DNA from: Drosophila persimilis
Lineage: Eukaryota; Arthropoda; Insecta; Diptera; Drosophilidae
Length of the DNA: 64,000 nt
Assembly (NCBI RefSeq): GCF_003286085.1
Contig: NW_020825472.1
Span: forward strand, 1 to 64,000
Direction of reading: 5' to 3'
Shown: piece by piece, positions 43,089 to 54,427 of the stretch
Numbering within the stretch: position 1 is the first letter of the stretch
Layout of the letters: each line of letters begins with the position of its first letter
The notes under the pieces: generated by a model
Told to the model about the DNA's origin: nothing
What the model saw: the letters and a program-made list of their open reading frames with translations, nothing else
Databases searched by the model: none
Position numbers and translations under genes: made by a program

Positions 43089-45310
43089 TTATCCTTGGAG
43101 CCTTGAAACCATAGCTCTGACTGGATAAGATGGTTGGGAAGCGAGCCTCATAGCCACATAACGCCATTCCATGGCTGCCGTCAACTCCTGAATTGATGCC
43201 ATTCGATTTGCCACGAAAACTTGAAATTTAGCTGGCTCGTCCCTAATCCAAGATAATGCTGTTGACGAATCCGACCAGCAATAGAACCGACCTGTAAAGG
43301 GCTGGGCTCCACTTAATTCCAGCTTAGGAATCGATATAGTCTTTAGCGGCGCCACTCGCGACTTTGAGCACAAAACGTGGCTCGAAGACTGGGCTTCCCT
43401 GGGCACGACATACACGCAAGCGCCATATGCTTCTAAGCTGGGATCACAGAATCCGTGAACTTCTGTAGCCACACTAGAACGAAGAACCAAGCGAGGAAAT
43501 GAGATCCGAGAAATGCTTGCCAAACTATTTCTCAAGTCCATCCAAGTTGAATGCAACGTTGAGGGTAGGTTTTCATCCCAATCCAAATTTTCTCTCCAAA
43601 GCTGCTGAAGGAAGATTTTGCACCTGACAATGACTGGATTTATCAATCCAAGAGGGTCGTAGAACCTCGCAATCGTAGATAAAGCCGACCGCTTTGATGG
43701 CTTTGAGTTTGTGTACAGTGCGGACAAGGCAAAAAGCAGCTGATCCGAAGCAGGGTCCCACGCTAAGCCGAGAGTTTTGGCTATGTCGCTTCCATCATTA
43801 AACTTTAGGAACTTCTCTATATCATCTTCAGGGGTTCCCTCAAGTACTTCCTGGTGACTGGAGCACCATTTCCTAAGTCTAAAATTACCACGGGACAGTA
43901 AAGCTGATGTTTGGTGCATCTTGTCCATGACCTGTGCGACCGAATTACCGCCCGAAATAAGGTCATCCACGTAAAACTGCTGCCGCAGAGCAGCTGAGCC
44001 AAGAGGGTAGGACTCACCCTCGTCGATGGCCAGCTGGTGCATTGCGCGGACCGCTAAAAAAACAGCAGCCCTCGTCCCGTATGTGACGGTGTCTAATGTG
44101 TAGACTTAAACCTCGGACTCGATGGAATCTCGCCATAGGATGCACTGATACAAATTGTCGGGTGGAGACACTCGTACGCAGCGGTACATTTTACAATGTC
44201 CCCAGTGAGAGCGACTAGATATGTTCGAAAGCGAATCAATATGTTAAACAATTCAGGTCCTGTCATCATCACATCATTTAGAGAATATCCAGTTGATGTA
44301 GCTGAGGATCCATTGAAAACGACACGGAGTTTTGTCGTCGTACTGTCTTCCTTTAGGACACAGTGATGAGGCAAGAAATACTTGCAGAGGCTACGGGAAT
44401 CAGGGTTGACTTGGTGCATATGATGCAAATCAATGTACTCCCTCATAAAGGCGGAATACCGCTCCTTGAGTGTAGGATTACGCTCCAGTTTTCGCTCCAG
44501 ACTGATGAACCGTCGATAAACCTGAGCATAAGATTCTCCTAAACGATCAATATTGTTGTTTAGCGGCAGACGAACTGCATACTCCCCGGATGGCAACCGT
44601 GAAAGGTGGCTTACGAAATGTGCTTCACAATCGTCTTCTTCTTTGGTATTCAACCCAACCTCCACACAATTCTCGACTTCCCAAAACATACGAAGAGTTT
44701 TATCCAACCTTGCTTCCATCTCAGCTATCGAATCTGGACAATTGTGCGTGGCCAAAAGCGCCGAGCTTGATACCTTCTGTCCACCGCCAGATACGATCCA
44801 CCCAAGCCGGGTCTTCTGCAGAAGAGGCAGTCTATCGGTGAGTTTAATTTGCCCTACGCAGAGGAGATCATAAAAAACGCTCGCACCAATGAGAAGATCA
44901 ACCCGTTGAGGATTGAAAAATGCAGGATCAGCGAGCTGAATGTTAGATGGAATACGCCAATCGGATACATTTACTTTCATACTTGGTTGAGAATCGGTAA
45001 TCGTGGGGGCGATGAGAGCAGTAAGCGTAGTTGTGTAAGCAGAGGTGCGAGAATGCATACAAATGCTTATGGTGGATCCCTCAGTAGAAACGCTGGTATA
45101 GCCCAGCCCAGACACAAGTGCAGACGATTGAGTTCTCCTAAGCTGAAGCTTCTGGGCGAACCTGGATGTGACGAGATGCAGCTGCGATCCTGAATCTAAG
45201 ATGGCACGACAAGGAACTAAAACGCCAGACCGATTCTTCACGAGAACCACGGCTGTAGCCAGTAGCACGACATCAGAGTGAAGACCTTGGGCAGCAAGAG
45301 AGGTAGACAA
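43089..45310 (-). pseudogene. Protease, RT and RNase H region of the BEL/Pao copy
   Basis: Protease: VPCRAILDSGSQLHLVTSRF at about 45200, the BEL-type Asp-Ser-Gly. Linker: KVNVSDWRIPSNIQLADPAF and DLLIGASVFYDLL. RT: KEDSTTTKLRVVFNGSSAT (about 44340), GDIVKCTAAY and QQFYVDDLISGGN with catalytic YVDD at about 43975. RNase H: TEVHGFCDPSLEAYGACVYV (about 43460) and FYCWSDSSTALSWIRDEPAK (about 43250). All are typical of BEL/Pao pol. Confidence 0.8.
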
Positions 45311-45429
45311 AGGTAGAGACGAGCTGCTAGCAGAATTTTGAGCGGTTGAGTGTCCGGTTGAACGGCCAGATCGGGAGGAGTAATACCTGGGCAGCTTTGT
45401 GTTGTGGGCTGTATACTATCGAAGTGCAA

Positions 45430-46540
45430 CAAACTATGATGCCTACCGCCGCATACTCGACATTTTCCACTATTGTATGCGCGAGTCCGGTGCTCCGATT
45501 TTAGGCAATTGAAGCATAGGGAAAGCTTCTTCACTTCTTTGTGGCGCTGCAACGGTGAGAGGTTTCCGAATATCTTGCACGAGTATATTCCATGGCCCGC
45601 TGAGTGGCAAAAGACGCATACAGACGGGTCGGCGGAAGAGTTTGAAGCTACAAACGTTTTCTTAACCTGCGTATAGGAATGGTTTTTTCCCACCTGATCG
45701 CTACTAGCGTGTGTCGCTGTAGCATATTCCAATCGCTCCATTTTCTGGCAGCGTTGCTGCAAGAATTCGAAGAATTCCTCTGCGGTAGGTATAGCATCGG
45801 ACGATGTGTGCTCCCCCCATTTGGTTTGCGTCTTCGAATCCAACTTCTGCAGCAGCATGTTGATGACCAGGAATCCTGAAATCTCCTCAGCAGTTCCCAA
45901 TGTCTGCAACGCTCTTGATGTGTGCCTGGTCTTTTGTTATTAAAGCGTTTATTAAGTATATCCAGAGCCGCACGATAATTGGCACTGGAGAGCTCCAACG
46001 ATCGAACCAAATCCAAAGCCGTATCAGCAAGGCAAGAGTGAAGGTGCTGGAATTTCTCGATGTTACTGAGATCCGCATCCGCTTCAATCACCGATTTGAA
46101 CATTGCCATAAAATCCGAGAACTCGACGTATCCACCAGAAAAATTTGGCACCTTAAGCTCAGGAAGTCGCTGCTTGTGAGCCATGATGATGGTACTATGT
46201 CCGGAACGGCTTGGCAGAGTCGTAGAATGGGCAGCGGCGTGTGACTGGCTTACTTCAACAGCAGCCAGCAACTCAGCTTTCAACGATATGAAAACAGTAT
46301 CGAAGATTTCGCGCAGCTCACTCCCAATCTCGTTTTGGTCGAGAGCCTCCAATTCATTATGGGCCTTATTGAATTCCTCTCGAATTTCTGCCAACATATC
46401 AAGGCGCACCTCGACTTCCGCGGCGGTCAACTTATCGATTTTATTCCCCGCGAAGGATTCGCCAAGCCTGTGCAATCGATCATATAATGACTGACTTTTA
46501 CGCTTATACAGACTCAGTCTGGAATCAGCCACCACAATAT
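45430..46540 (-). pseudogene. gag region of the BEL/Pao copy
   Basis: Starts near SLYKRKSQSLYDRLHRLGES and continues through LPELKVPNFSGGYVEFSDFM, FQHLHSCLADTALDLVRSLE and RAALDILNKRF, the usual BEL Gag core. The zinc-knuckle region is VCVFCHSAGHGIYSCKIFGN, followed by CFNCLKSEHRTRAYNSGKC and CRVCGGRHHSLLH (about 45700-45430). Confidence 0.8.
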
Positions 46541-46664
46541 TTCCGCCCGCGCCTGTATTCGGATCGTTGTCAATGTTAACCGTTGTGCAATTCGACACAA
46601 CAACGGAAAATGAAATACCGCTTAAGCGACGATGTATAGACGCGAGAGCGAGAATGCAAGACAC

Positions 46665-46911
46665 GAAAAGTCAAGAACCGCGGCTGCAGCTGCGCAGAGA
46701 ATGAGAGATTCGACGCTTAAAGTACCGGAATTTGTCTATAAATATTCCAGCCGCACTCTCACTGAATTTGCACTTTAAACTGTTTTTCAACGTGCACCCA
46801 AATGTATTTGTTGGTAGTTAAACTACCCAACAACAAAATATTGTATAATTATTAAGTGTTTTAACGAAACGCAATTAAGCAATGGTTTTATATCACGTCG
46901 GGGGGTAGTAG
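46665..46911 (-). other. 5' flank of the BEL body, possible leader or LTR remnant
   Basis: About 250 bases between the gag region and the palindrome arm. On the minus strand it has a TATA-like ATATTTATAG (about 46735) and a short inverted repeat around TTGGTAGTTAAACTACCCAA (46811-46830). It does not match LTR A or B, so I cannot say whether it belongs to BEL or to other DNA. Confidence 0.4.
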
Positions 46912-47277
46912 TTATTATATAGGCACTTTGCTATGGGACAGTGTTAGGTACACAAAGGAGGAATATAAATTATAGAGAAAGTAGAAAGGTTCAAGGGCAT
47001 CGAAACCGTTTTTCAGGAAACACTTAAAAAATACCTCTAAACTATCACATTAGATTCATTGCAAAGGGATGACCTACCTGTTTGAGGGTTGTTTGAATCG
47101 CAACACGGGACCAATCGTAAAAACAGGTTCATTTACAGTAAGAGGGAGGAGAGAGAATATAAATGAGCGAAGGATCGATTTGAGAGGATTTTACATGGTT
47201 GAGAAACAGGATTGAGATCGAAGTTAGTTCACATTATCGCCGATAGGTGGCGCCACCAAGTAGTAAGGATAAGGGAC
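46912..47277 (-). repeat. Left arm of a 366-bp inverted repeat (Polinton-type terminal repeat)
   Basis: This arm is the reverse complement of 47722-48087 with two differences that I can see over 366 bases. Its inner side (towards 46912) ends where the BEL-related sequence starts. Since the right arm leads into a Polinton-type polymerase gene, this arm is probably the terminal repeat of a second, otherwise missing copy, or a duplicated end of the same one. Confidence 0.75.
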
Positions 47278-47721
47278 GGTCGCTTTTTACACTGAATTAC
47301 CAAATTCGCAACATGTTGCAGCAACATTTGCTTAAGCATGTGCAGCTTGGCAACATGTTGAATGTAAGTGTGCATCATATTGCTATGTTATTACGTGATC
47401 ATGTTAAATAAATACTTATAAGATATTTTATTAACATTGAATTGGGAATCAATTTCTGCTATGTTATTAACTGGTCAAGTTAAATAAATACTTATAGGAT
47501 ATTTTATAAACATTGAATTGGGAAAACAAATGTGTGAAGTTTCTGAAATTTACATCCTATAGAAAACATAGGTTGGAAACCTGGGTATCTAGATGTCCGT
47601 ATAGAGGGTTGAATGGTAAGAGAACACAAATTAATGGAGATATATAGGAGCACACAAAGAATAAAATTATAATAGGAAGACATCAAAATTAATTAATGCT
47701 ACTTAGAGTAAATATACGTCT
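47278..47721. other. Centre of the palindrome, non-coding, with a 76-bp tandem duplication
   Basis: 444 A/T-rich bases between the two arms. A unit starting GCTATGTTATTA and containing TTAAATAAATACTTATA occurs at 47382 and again at 47458. An inverted pair of CAACATGTTG lies near 47311 and 47351. No gene is supported. Confidence 0.6.
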
Positions 47722-48087
47722 GTCCCGTATCCTTACTACTTGGTGGCGCCACCTATCGGCGATAATGTGAACTAACTTCGATCTCAATCCTGTTTCTCAA
47801 CCATGTAAAATCCTCTCAAATCGATCCTTCGCTCATTTATATTCTCTCTCCTCCCTCTTACTGTCAATGAACCTGTTTTTACGATTGGTCCCGTGTTGCG
47901 ATTCAAACAACCCTCAAACAGGTAGGTCATCCCTTTGCAATGAATCTAATGTGATAGTTTAGAGGTATTTTTTAAGTGTTTCCTGAAAAACGGTTTCGAT
48001 GCCCTTGAACCTTTCTACTTTCTCTATAATTTATATTCCTCCTTTGTGTACCTAACACTGTCCCATAGCAAAGTGCCTATATAATAA
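47722..48087 (+). repeat. Right arm of the 366-bp inverted repeat
   Basis: Starts GTCCCGTATCCTTACTACTT and ends CCTATATAATAA. It faces the left arm head to head. The inner end carries a TATA-like CTATATAATA about 55 bases upstream of the ATG of the small acidic ORF, so the repeat may carry the promoter for that ORF. Confidence 0.8.
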
Positions 48088-48136
48088 GTACTCACAGCTA
48101 ACAGCTAGGACATAAACTAGTAATCTTTCAACAACG

Positions 48137-48490
48137 ATGGATGACCTTGAAATCATTTTTATCGATTCCCAACCGGAATCAACCATAAATCTGGACTCTC
48201 AGCCGAGCTCCGTAGACCTGTCCTTGATTTTTGGGATTAAGACTCAAACCTATCTCGAGAGCAACTTGACCTGGTTAAGTGACATTAAATGGGATGATGA
48301 CGACGATGACTTAAGGAATGCAACGTCTAATAATGATAATCCAGCATACATTTTCCCGGATGATGACAACATTTTCGATTTAGTAGATAATCAGGATGAT
48401 GATAAAAGATCTCAACTCCAGGAACTACTTCGGGACGAAGATGATGATGACTTAATTGCTGCGGTAAAATTAGCTGAGGCGAAATTTTAA
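48137..48490 (+). CDS. Small acidic protein next to the Polinton terminal repeat, function unknown
   Basis: A 117-codon frame opens at the ATG at 48137. It is strongly acidic, with runs DDDDDD near residue 55 and DEDDDD near residue 102, an N-terminal hydrophobic patch (LEIIFIDSQPES) and a C-terminal AAVKLAEAKF. There are no Cys pairs, signal peptide or membrane segment. A TATA-like site lies about 55 bases upstream at the end of the terminal repeat. Acidic small proteins of this kind can bind basic proteins or mimic DNA, but that is only a suggestion. No family is recognised. Confidence 0.5.
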   Translation: MDDLEIIFIDSQPESTINLDSQPSSVDLSLIFGIKTQTYLESNLTWLSDIKWDDDDDDLRNATSNNDNPAYIFPDDDNIFDLVDNQDDDKRSQLQELLRDEDDDDLIAAVKLAEAKF

Positions 48491-48958
48491 TAATACGAAT
48501 ACATATTTATATAATAAGAATATTTTATGGATTTTTTCTAAAAATAATATATACATATGTACATATATAATAAATATAACACATTTAACCACTATTTATT
48601 TTAAATGTTTTCTGTTTTACTTTTGATTGGTTGAATTTCACTTCCTCTTATTACAAGAGAATCATAGGATTCGTTTGAAACAGGTTTCTTCCACGTGAGG
48701 ATTACACAAAAAGAATAAGTGGATTTCAGGTAGAATAGAGGTTGTAACCTTTCCCTCATATTATTAGATTGACCCAGTAGGAATCGTTTGAAACAGGTTT
48801 GTGAACAGGTACTGTTGTTTTGGATATAAAAGATTAAGAAGGTGTTTGGGAGGGGCCTAAAAAGATACCATTTAAAAAGGAAACCCTTAGTCCTGTTTCA
48901 ATAGTGAAAGTGGTTAGTTCGATACAAAAAAAAAATAAATAAATAAATAAAACTTAAA
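48491..48958 (+). promoter_or_regulatory. Spacer and probable promoter of the polymerase gene
   Basis: 468 A/T-rich bases. A 17-bp direct repeat TCGTTTGAAACAGGTTT lies at 48671-48687 and 48784-48800. A TATA box TATAAAAG lies at 48825-48832, about 127 bases upstream of the polymerase ATG. The repeats could be regulatory sites; that is inference. Confidence 0.5.
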
Positions 48959-51900
48959 ATGGCATCAAAAGTTCAGTGCAACATGTATGATAAGTCAGTT
49001 GACTTTTCAGAGTTTCAATCTCATTATGAGAGATGCTCTGATTTGCGTAATAATGTAGTGTGTGACCTTTGCTCTAAGTCCATCGACTTAATAGAGTTTG
49101 ATAGTCATTATGAAGCATGCTTGGGACCTAGGAATGCTTTTGAGATTCTTATGAGCAAAGGATCTAATTCAAGTGATCTTCAAGGTCCTTCAACGTCAGG
49201 AGCTTCAAAACGGCCTCGATTGGATACTCCGATGGACCTAAGGATTATTGACTGTTCAATTTGCGGTGAAAGTTACCCTTCGTCTAGGGAAAGACGCCAT
49301 ATGATGTCGGACAAACATAAGAATGCAAGAGCAGCTCAACTAGAGGAAAATGAAAACGTTATTTTAATTTCAACGGAGTCGCGATTTCCTTTAAAATCAT
49401 ATTGTGTTCACTCAAATAAAAGTGAACAGATTGATTTAAAAGAGTTTTTTTATGATTGCAAAAATGATATTATCAATTTATTGCGTCACTGCATGAGTGA
49501 GTACAGATCCATAAAATACAATTTAAAAGTATATGGATTATACGTTAAAAACACTGATGATGAAAGCTTAACAGAAACAATGAAGCATTTCATTACTCCA
49601 TTCAAACCAATATATGAAAACGAGCTGATTGATGATCATCTAAATGATACAATAGAAAATTTGATAACTCTCAGCAGTGAATTCCAGGAGAAGGATTCAG
49701 GTTGGGCAATAAAGTGTTTTAAATATTTTGAACTTACCATGATAAAACTAGAGCATATCGCTGCAAACAGGTTTATCCAAGCTCCCAAAAAAATTAAGTC
49801 ACGAAATGCACTCATAAATGTTAAAAATGACGATGATTTTTGTTTCAAGTGGTGTGTTTTAGCATCATTAGCCTATGGAACACACCTTAAAACTATATAT
49901 CAAACAGCAGCATTAAAAAAAATTTCCCGAGATAAGTTAACAATACCATCATCCTATCGATGCGGAAACATACGGCAAGACATCATTTATTATGAAGGAG
50001 TAAGATTAAATTTTTCCGGAATTGAGTTTCCAATAACAAGCAAAGGAATCAAGCGATTCGAATCAGCAAATGAGGATTTTAGCATCAATGTTTATGAAGT
50101 CGATGAGAATGGAAAAAACGTTGTGGGACCCACAGTGAGGACTAAGAAAATTCGGACTCACCACATAAACTTGCTTGGAATTAATAGTGATAATTTGCAA
50201 ATGATGCATTATGCATATATAACGTGCATGAGAAAATTATGTTATTCACAACATAGTAAATCCCATAATACGGCATATTTTTGCGAGAACTGCTTGCAAT
50301 TTTATAGTACAACAAATACTATACATGACACTAAAGAGTGTGGAAAAGTTGCTGCTTTGTATCCTGAACCTAATACCAAAACTGTATTCAAAAGTTTTTC
50401 TAAAAAACTATCTCCACCAGTAGTAATTTATGCTGACATCGAAGCAGTTTTGGAAAATTACGATATAAATCTTAATGATCCATCAAAATCATCAACTACT
50501 ATGGCACAGAGGCATACAGCATGTGCAGCATCATTTTATATTGTACATAAATACAATGAACATCTAAATGAGATGTGGACATACGAAGGTAAATATTTTA
50601 ACATTCCAGCAAAGGCAATAAACTCATAAACATTATGATTTCGTTATTTCAGGACCGGATTGTATCCAAAAATTTTGTCAAGCACTTAGGATGAAAACCG
50701 ATGGACTTTATGAGAAGTACTGGAAGTCCTATAAAAAACCAATCTATCAGTTTAACATTTGGGATGAGGATTACCAGGAACACGGTGAATGCTATGCCTG
50801 CGAGAAACAAATTTCTGATGATGATCGAGAAAAATTCTTTGATCAGTTTACAGGACAATATGTAGGTCCTATTCATAAGCTGTGTAAACAGACATTTAGA
50901 TTAAGCGATCCCTTTTTCCCGGTAGTTTTTCATAACTTATCTCGTTATGATATACATTTATTTGTTACGTCAATAAAAGATGAACTAAGACCCATTCCTT
51001 GCAATAAAGAGTTATATATTGCGTTAACTCAAATTTGTAAGCTCGATGAATCTTATCTTCATCAATATAAAATTAGATATATAGATTCAAATAGATTTTT
51101 AAATTCAAGCTTAGAAAAACTCGCTAGCTATATGAACATAGCGAATTTTAAAATTTTGAGAAGTAAATATCAAGGTGAAAAATTTGATATGCTACGACGA
51201 AAGGGAGTATTTCCCTATGATTATTTGAATAGTTTTGAAAAATTTGATGAATCCCTGCTTCCTTCGCGAGATAATTTTTATAATTCACTGAATGATGAGG
51301 AATGTAGTGTTGAAGACTACAACTTTGCTCAGAAGGTTTGGAACGCATTTAATTGCAAATCTATTAGAGATTATTTAAAATTATATTTGGAAAGCGATGT
51401 TTTAATTCTTGCTGATGTATTTGAGAATTTTAGGAGTCTTTGTTCCCGAGTGTACAGGTTAGACCCCATTAATTATGTTACTGCTCCTTCAGTTTCATGG
51501 GATGCAATGTTAAAATACACAAGAGTAGAATTAGAACTTGTTAGTGATCCTGACATTTATAATTTTTTAAAAACTGCTGTTCGTGGAGGATTGACCCAAT
51601 GCACTCAACGGATTGCAACAGCAAATAACAAATATTTAAATAATAAATTTAAGCCTACCGAACCCATAAATTTCCTTTCATATATTGACGCCAACAACTT
51701 ATATGGATGGGCTATGAGTCAACCCCTTCCATTTTCTAATTTTAAATTTCTAAGTAACGATGAAATTTCATCTTTCATCGTTCTTAGCATATCGGCATCT
51801 AGTGATGTTGGATATATTTTAGAAGTAGATTTGCGATATCCTGATGATATTCATAATAAGCATAATAGTTTACCTTTTTGCCCCGAAAATAAGATTCCAC

Positions 51901-52956
51901 CAGGAGGAAAGCAGACAAAACTAATAGCTGACTTAAGTGATAAAAAGAACTATATAATTCATTTGAAGCAGCTACAGTTATGTATAGAGCAAGGTATGAT
52001 TTTAGAAAAAATATCTAGAGTTTTATCATTTAATCAGTCCTGTTGGCTGAAACCATATATTGACCTCAATACATCTCTTAGAAAATTAGCTAGCAATGAC
52101 TTTGAGATAAACTTTTACAAATTAATGGTTAATGCCGTTTACGGTAAAACAATGGAGAATGTAGAAAAACGTCGTGAGGTTGCATTAGTTAAGCATTATG
52201 AGTCAAGACAAAACTCAGCAGGGTTTAGACAACGCATAGCAAGACATAATTTCCACAGTGTTGAAATCTTTGGAGATAATTTGGCTGCCATTGAATCAAC
52301 TAAGTCCCGAATTTTTTATGATAAGCCCATATACATTGGAGTTAGTGTACTAGAACTTTCAAAATGGTTAATGTATGACTATTTCTATAATTTTCATTCT
52401 GTAAAATGTCCATCATCAAAAATACTCTATATGGATACAGATTCATTTATTATATCATCAGAAGAAGATTTTTATGATTTAATTAAATTCAATCCTAATC
52501 GCTTTGATACATCCAATTACCTAGCCTCAAACAGATTCGGTATCAATCTCGCTAATAACAAAGAGCTTGGATTAATGAAAGACGAAAATGCAGGAAAAAT
52601 AATGACGTCGTTTGCAGGATTAAAAGCGAAAGCATACTCATATTTAATTGCTAAAGATGATTACACTGACTAAAACGTAAAAAAGGTTAAAGGCGTAAAA
52701 AAGTCAGTAGTTAAACGATTAACTCATACTCATTATATTGAATGCATTAAACATAAAAAAACTTATTATGGACAACAGAGAGTTTTTTAGAAGTAGAGGT
52801 CATAAAATTTATACTGAAATTGTAAATAAGATACGTCTAAATTATAAGGATGACAAAAGATTTATATTACCTGATAATATTTCAACATTAGCTCATAGTC
52901 ACTATGAAATTAAAAATATTTTAGGTGCTAGTAATAATACACAAAATATGGTATAA
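48959..52956 (+). pseudogene. Polinton-type protein-primed family B DNA polymerase
   Basis: The N-terminal part has three Cys/His modules (CDLCSKSIDLIEFDSHYEAC; CSICGESYPSSRERRHMMSD), as in many Polinton polymerases. The exonuclease segment has VVIYADIEAVLENYD (about 50425), FHNLSRYDIHLFV (about 50930) and a YLESDVLILADVFENF segment (about 51385). Polymerase motif A is SYIDANNLYGWAMSQPLPFS (about 51680). Motif B is KLMVNAVYGKTMENVEKR (about 52118). Motif C is ILYMDTDSFII (about 52424). The C-terminal end reaches about 52956. It would replicate the element from a terminal protein. It is broken, with about two or three breaks. Confidence 0.85.
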
Positions 52957-53174
52957 GTAAATTTAACATTATATTATTATTATTTTTAATTTGCGTATAA
53001 TTAAAACTATATTTCAATGTAAAAAATACACAAAAATAAATTAAATCTGATAAATATTTTGCGTGCTTAATTATTTTAATATACTCTTTTTATCTATCCA
53101 TGAATTGTGTGTTTCATCGAAACCTAACCATTTAACAAAAACTTGTTCTTTTTTCCTTCTAAGTATTTTTTCCA
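52957..53174. other. A/T-rich spacer between polymerase and integrase piece
   Basis: About 220 bases of very A/T-rich sequence between two convergent coding pieces. It may hold poly(A) signals for both (AATAAA at about 53036 on the plus strand). No gene is seen. Confidence 0.5.
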
Positions 53175-53573
53175 CTAAGAAACATTTTCATCTTTAACTT
53201 TTTGGAGTTCTTGATCATAAAATGAGCCTTTGATCATTTCCCCCTTATAGTCCTCCAGCTCATATGTTACAGGATTAGTAGACTTTACTTTTAAAATTTT
53301 AAAAACTTCGGCTGTCCAGTTTGGATCATAGCCCTTTGTAAAAATACCTTTATATTTACTTATTCTAACAGGATCACCAATGGAAAACTTGTGTTTAGGA
53401 AATACCTTACAAATATTATAAGCTGTTTTCAAAATAAACTCTTCATTTTGTTTGTTTACATCTATAGGCCTCATTTTTATAGTACGGTGATATGAATTAT
53501 TATAATCTTTTAGTAAGTCATGCAAGATATAAATCCACGTATGATTACCCTGCATACTAAAGATTTTCCACAT
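53175..53573 (-). pseudogene. Polinton-type integrase, C-terminal piece
   Basis: The minus-strand frame reads LHDLLKDYNNSYHRTIKMRP (end of a retroviral-type integrase core, with the conserved NNSYHRTI segment). A chromo/SH3-like tail follows: FSIGDPVRISKYKGIFTKGY, then WTAEVFKILKVKSTNPVTYE. The catalytic core upstream is missing; the piece is joined directly to an inverted polymerase fragment. An identical copy lies at 61367-61765. Confidence 0.75.
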
Positions 53574-53948
53574 CTAAAATATATCCAACATCACTAGATG
53601 CCGATATGCTAAGAACGTTGAAAGATGAAATTTCATCGTTACTTAGAAATTTAAAATTAGAAAATGGAAGGGGTTGACTCATAGCCCATCCATATAAGTT
53701 GTTGGCGTCAATATATGAAAGGAAATTTATGGGTTCGGTAGGCTTAAATTTATTATTTAAATATTTGTTATTTGCTGTTGCAATCCGTTGAGTGCATTGG
53801 GTCAATCCTCCACGAACAGCAGTTTTTAAAAAATTATAAATGTCAGGATCACTAACAAGTTCTAATTCTACTCTTGTGTATTTTAACATTGCATCCCATG
53901 AAACTGAAGGAGCAGTAACATAATTAATGGGGTCTAACCTGTACACTC
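53574..53948 (-). pseudogene. Inverted partial copy of the Polinton polymerase (part 1)
   Basis: Encodes on the minus strand the same segment as 51460-51830 of the polymerase (DPINYVTAPSVSWDAML to SSDVGYIL). It ends at 53948, where the LOA LINE starts, and the segment continues at 59402. An identical copy is at 61766-62140. Confidence 0.8.
53935..53948. repeat. Target site duplication of LOA copy 2, left
   Basis: TAACCTGTACACTC here and at 59388-59401. The first bases overlap the CCTAA tail repeats on the right side, so the true duplication could be a few bases shorter. Confidence 0.8.
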
Positions 53949-54427
53949 TCTGGTCTGATGAGCTTGTGATTTAGCTCAAAGGGGGCCTAGCTGAGGCCAC
54001 CGGACGGGTCGCGGGTTGCGTATAGCGAACGGCCTACCTCGGTAGGTCAGCTGCGAATAAGCGGGCATCCCTCACGGGAGAGTACCGAAATAAGCAGTCC
54101 CGGACAGCCAGCGGGTGTTCGCGAAGCAGCAACACTGACGATGCGCTTGTGGTGCCGCCTCAATAAGTAGCTCACACACTCCCATCCATACACAATACCT
54201 ACCCATATCCCAACCCCCACATCCACCTCACACCGGGCCGGACTAAGTGTGTTACTCGACCCGTGCCGAGAGTCAGCCTGGCTGGGGGCCCGGTATAAAA
54301 AATAGCCCAGTCTCTAACGGAGGGCTCAGGGACTTGGCAGCCCCCTGTTCTAATGATGCCTTACCCGGGCAACGTGGATCTCTGCCCGGGCTGACCTTTC
54401 CCTTTCTCTGCATCTCGTGGGAACAAG
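53949..54427 (+). promoter_or_regulatory. LOA copy 2 5' leader
   Basis: About 480 GC-rich bases with several potential stems (e.g. GAGCT at 53960 with AGCTC at 53973; CCTACCTCGGTAGG at about 54033; GCCCGGGC stretches near 54395). It must hold the LINE's internal promoter. A TATA-like GGTATAAAAAATAG lies at about 54291, 130 bases upstream of the ORF1 ATG. Confidence 0.5.

Larger units (their letters stand above)
41589..46911 (-). mobile_element. BEL/Pao LTR retrotransposon, long copy (gag-pol body, decayed)
   Basis: Minus-strand gag (about 46500-45430), protease (about 45200), RT (about 44450-43850), RNase H (about 43450-43100) and integrase (43036-41607), in BEL/Pao order, followed by LTR B. 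The 5' side (46911-46665) does not match LTRs A and B, so the 5' LTR is missing or from a different variant. It is broken, with at least half a dozen breaks. Its right edge abuts an arm of the Polinton-type palindrome. Confidence 0.8.
47722..53948 (+). mobile_element. Polinton/Maverick-type element, rearranged (first part)
   Basis: A terminal repeat, a small acidic ORF, a protein-primed type B DNA polymerase gene (plus strand) and, in inverted orientation, an integrase C-terminal piece and a partial polymerase copy. No capsid, ATPase or cysteine protease gene is visible. The minus-strand polymerase piece is interrupted by the LOA LINE and continues at 59402-59795. It is broken and rearranged, with a few breaks in the polymerase. 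The near identity of the two 366-bp arms suggests the terminal repeats are young or were homogenised. Confidence 0.75.

Noticed and set aside
53955-53980. Hammerhead-ribozyme-like core CTGATGAG with a GAGCT/AGCTC stem at the LOA 5' end
   Set aside because: The stem is followed by CAAA, not the required GAAA, and no flanking stems I and III pair around it. It is probably chance.
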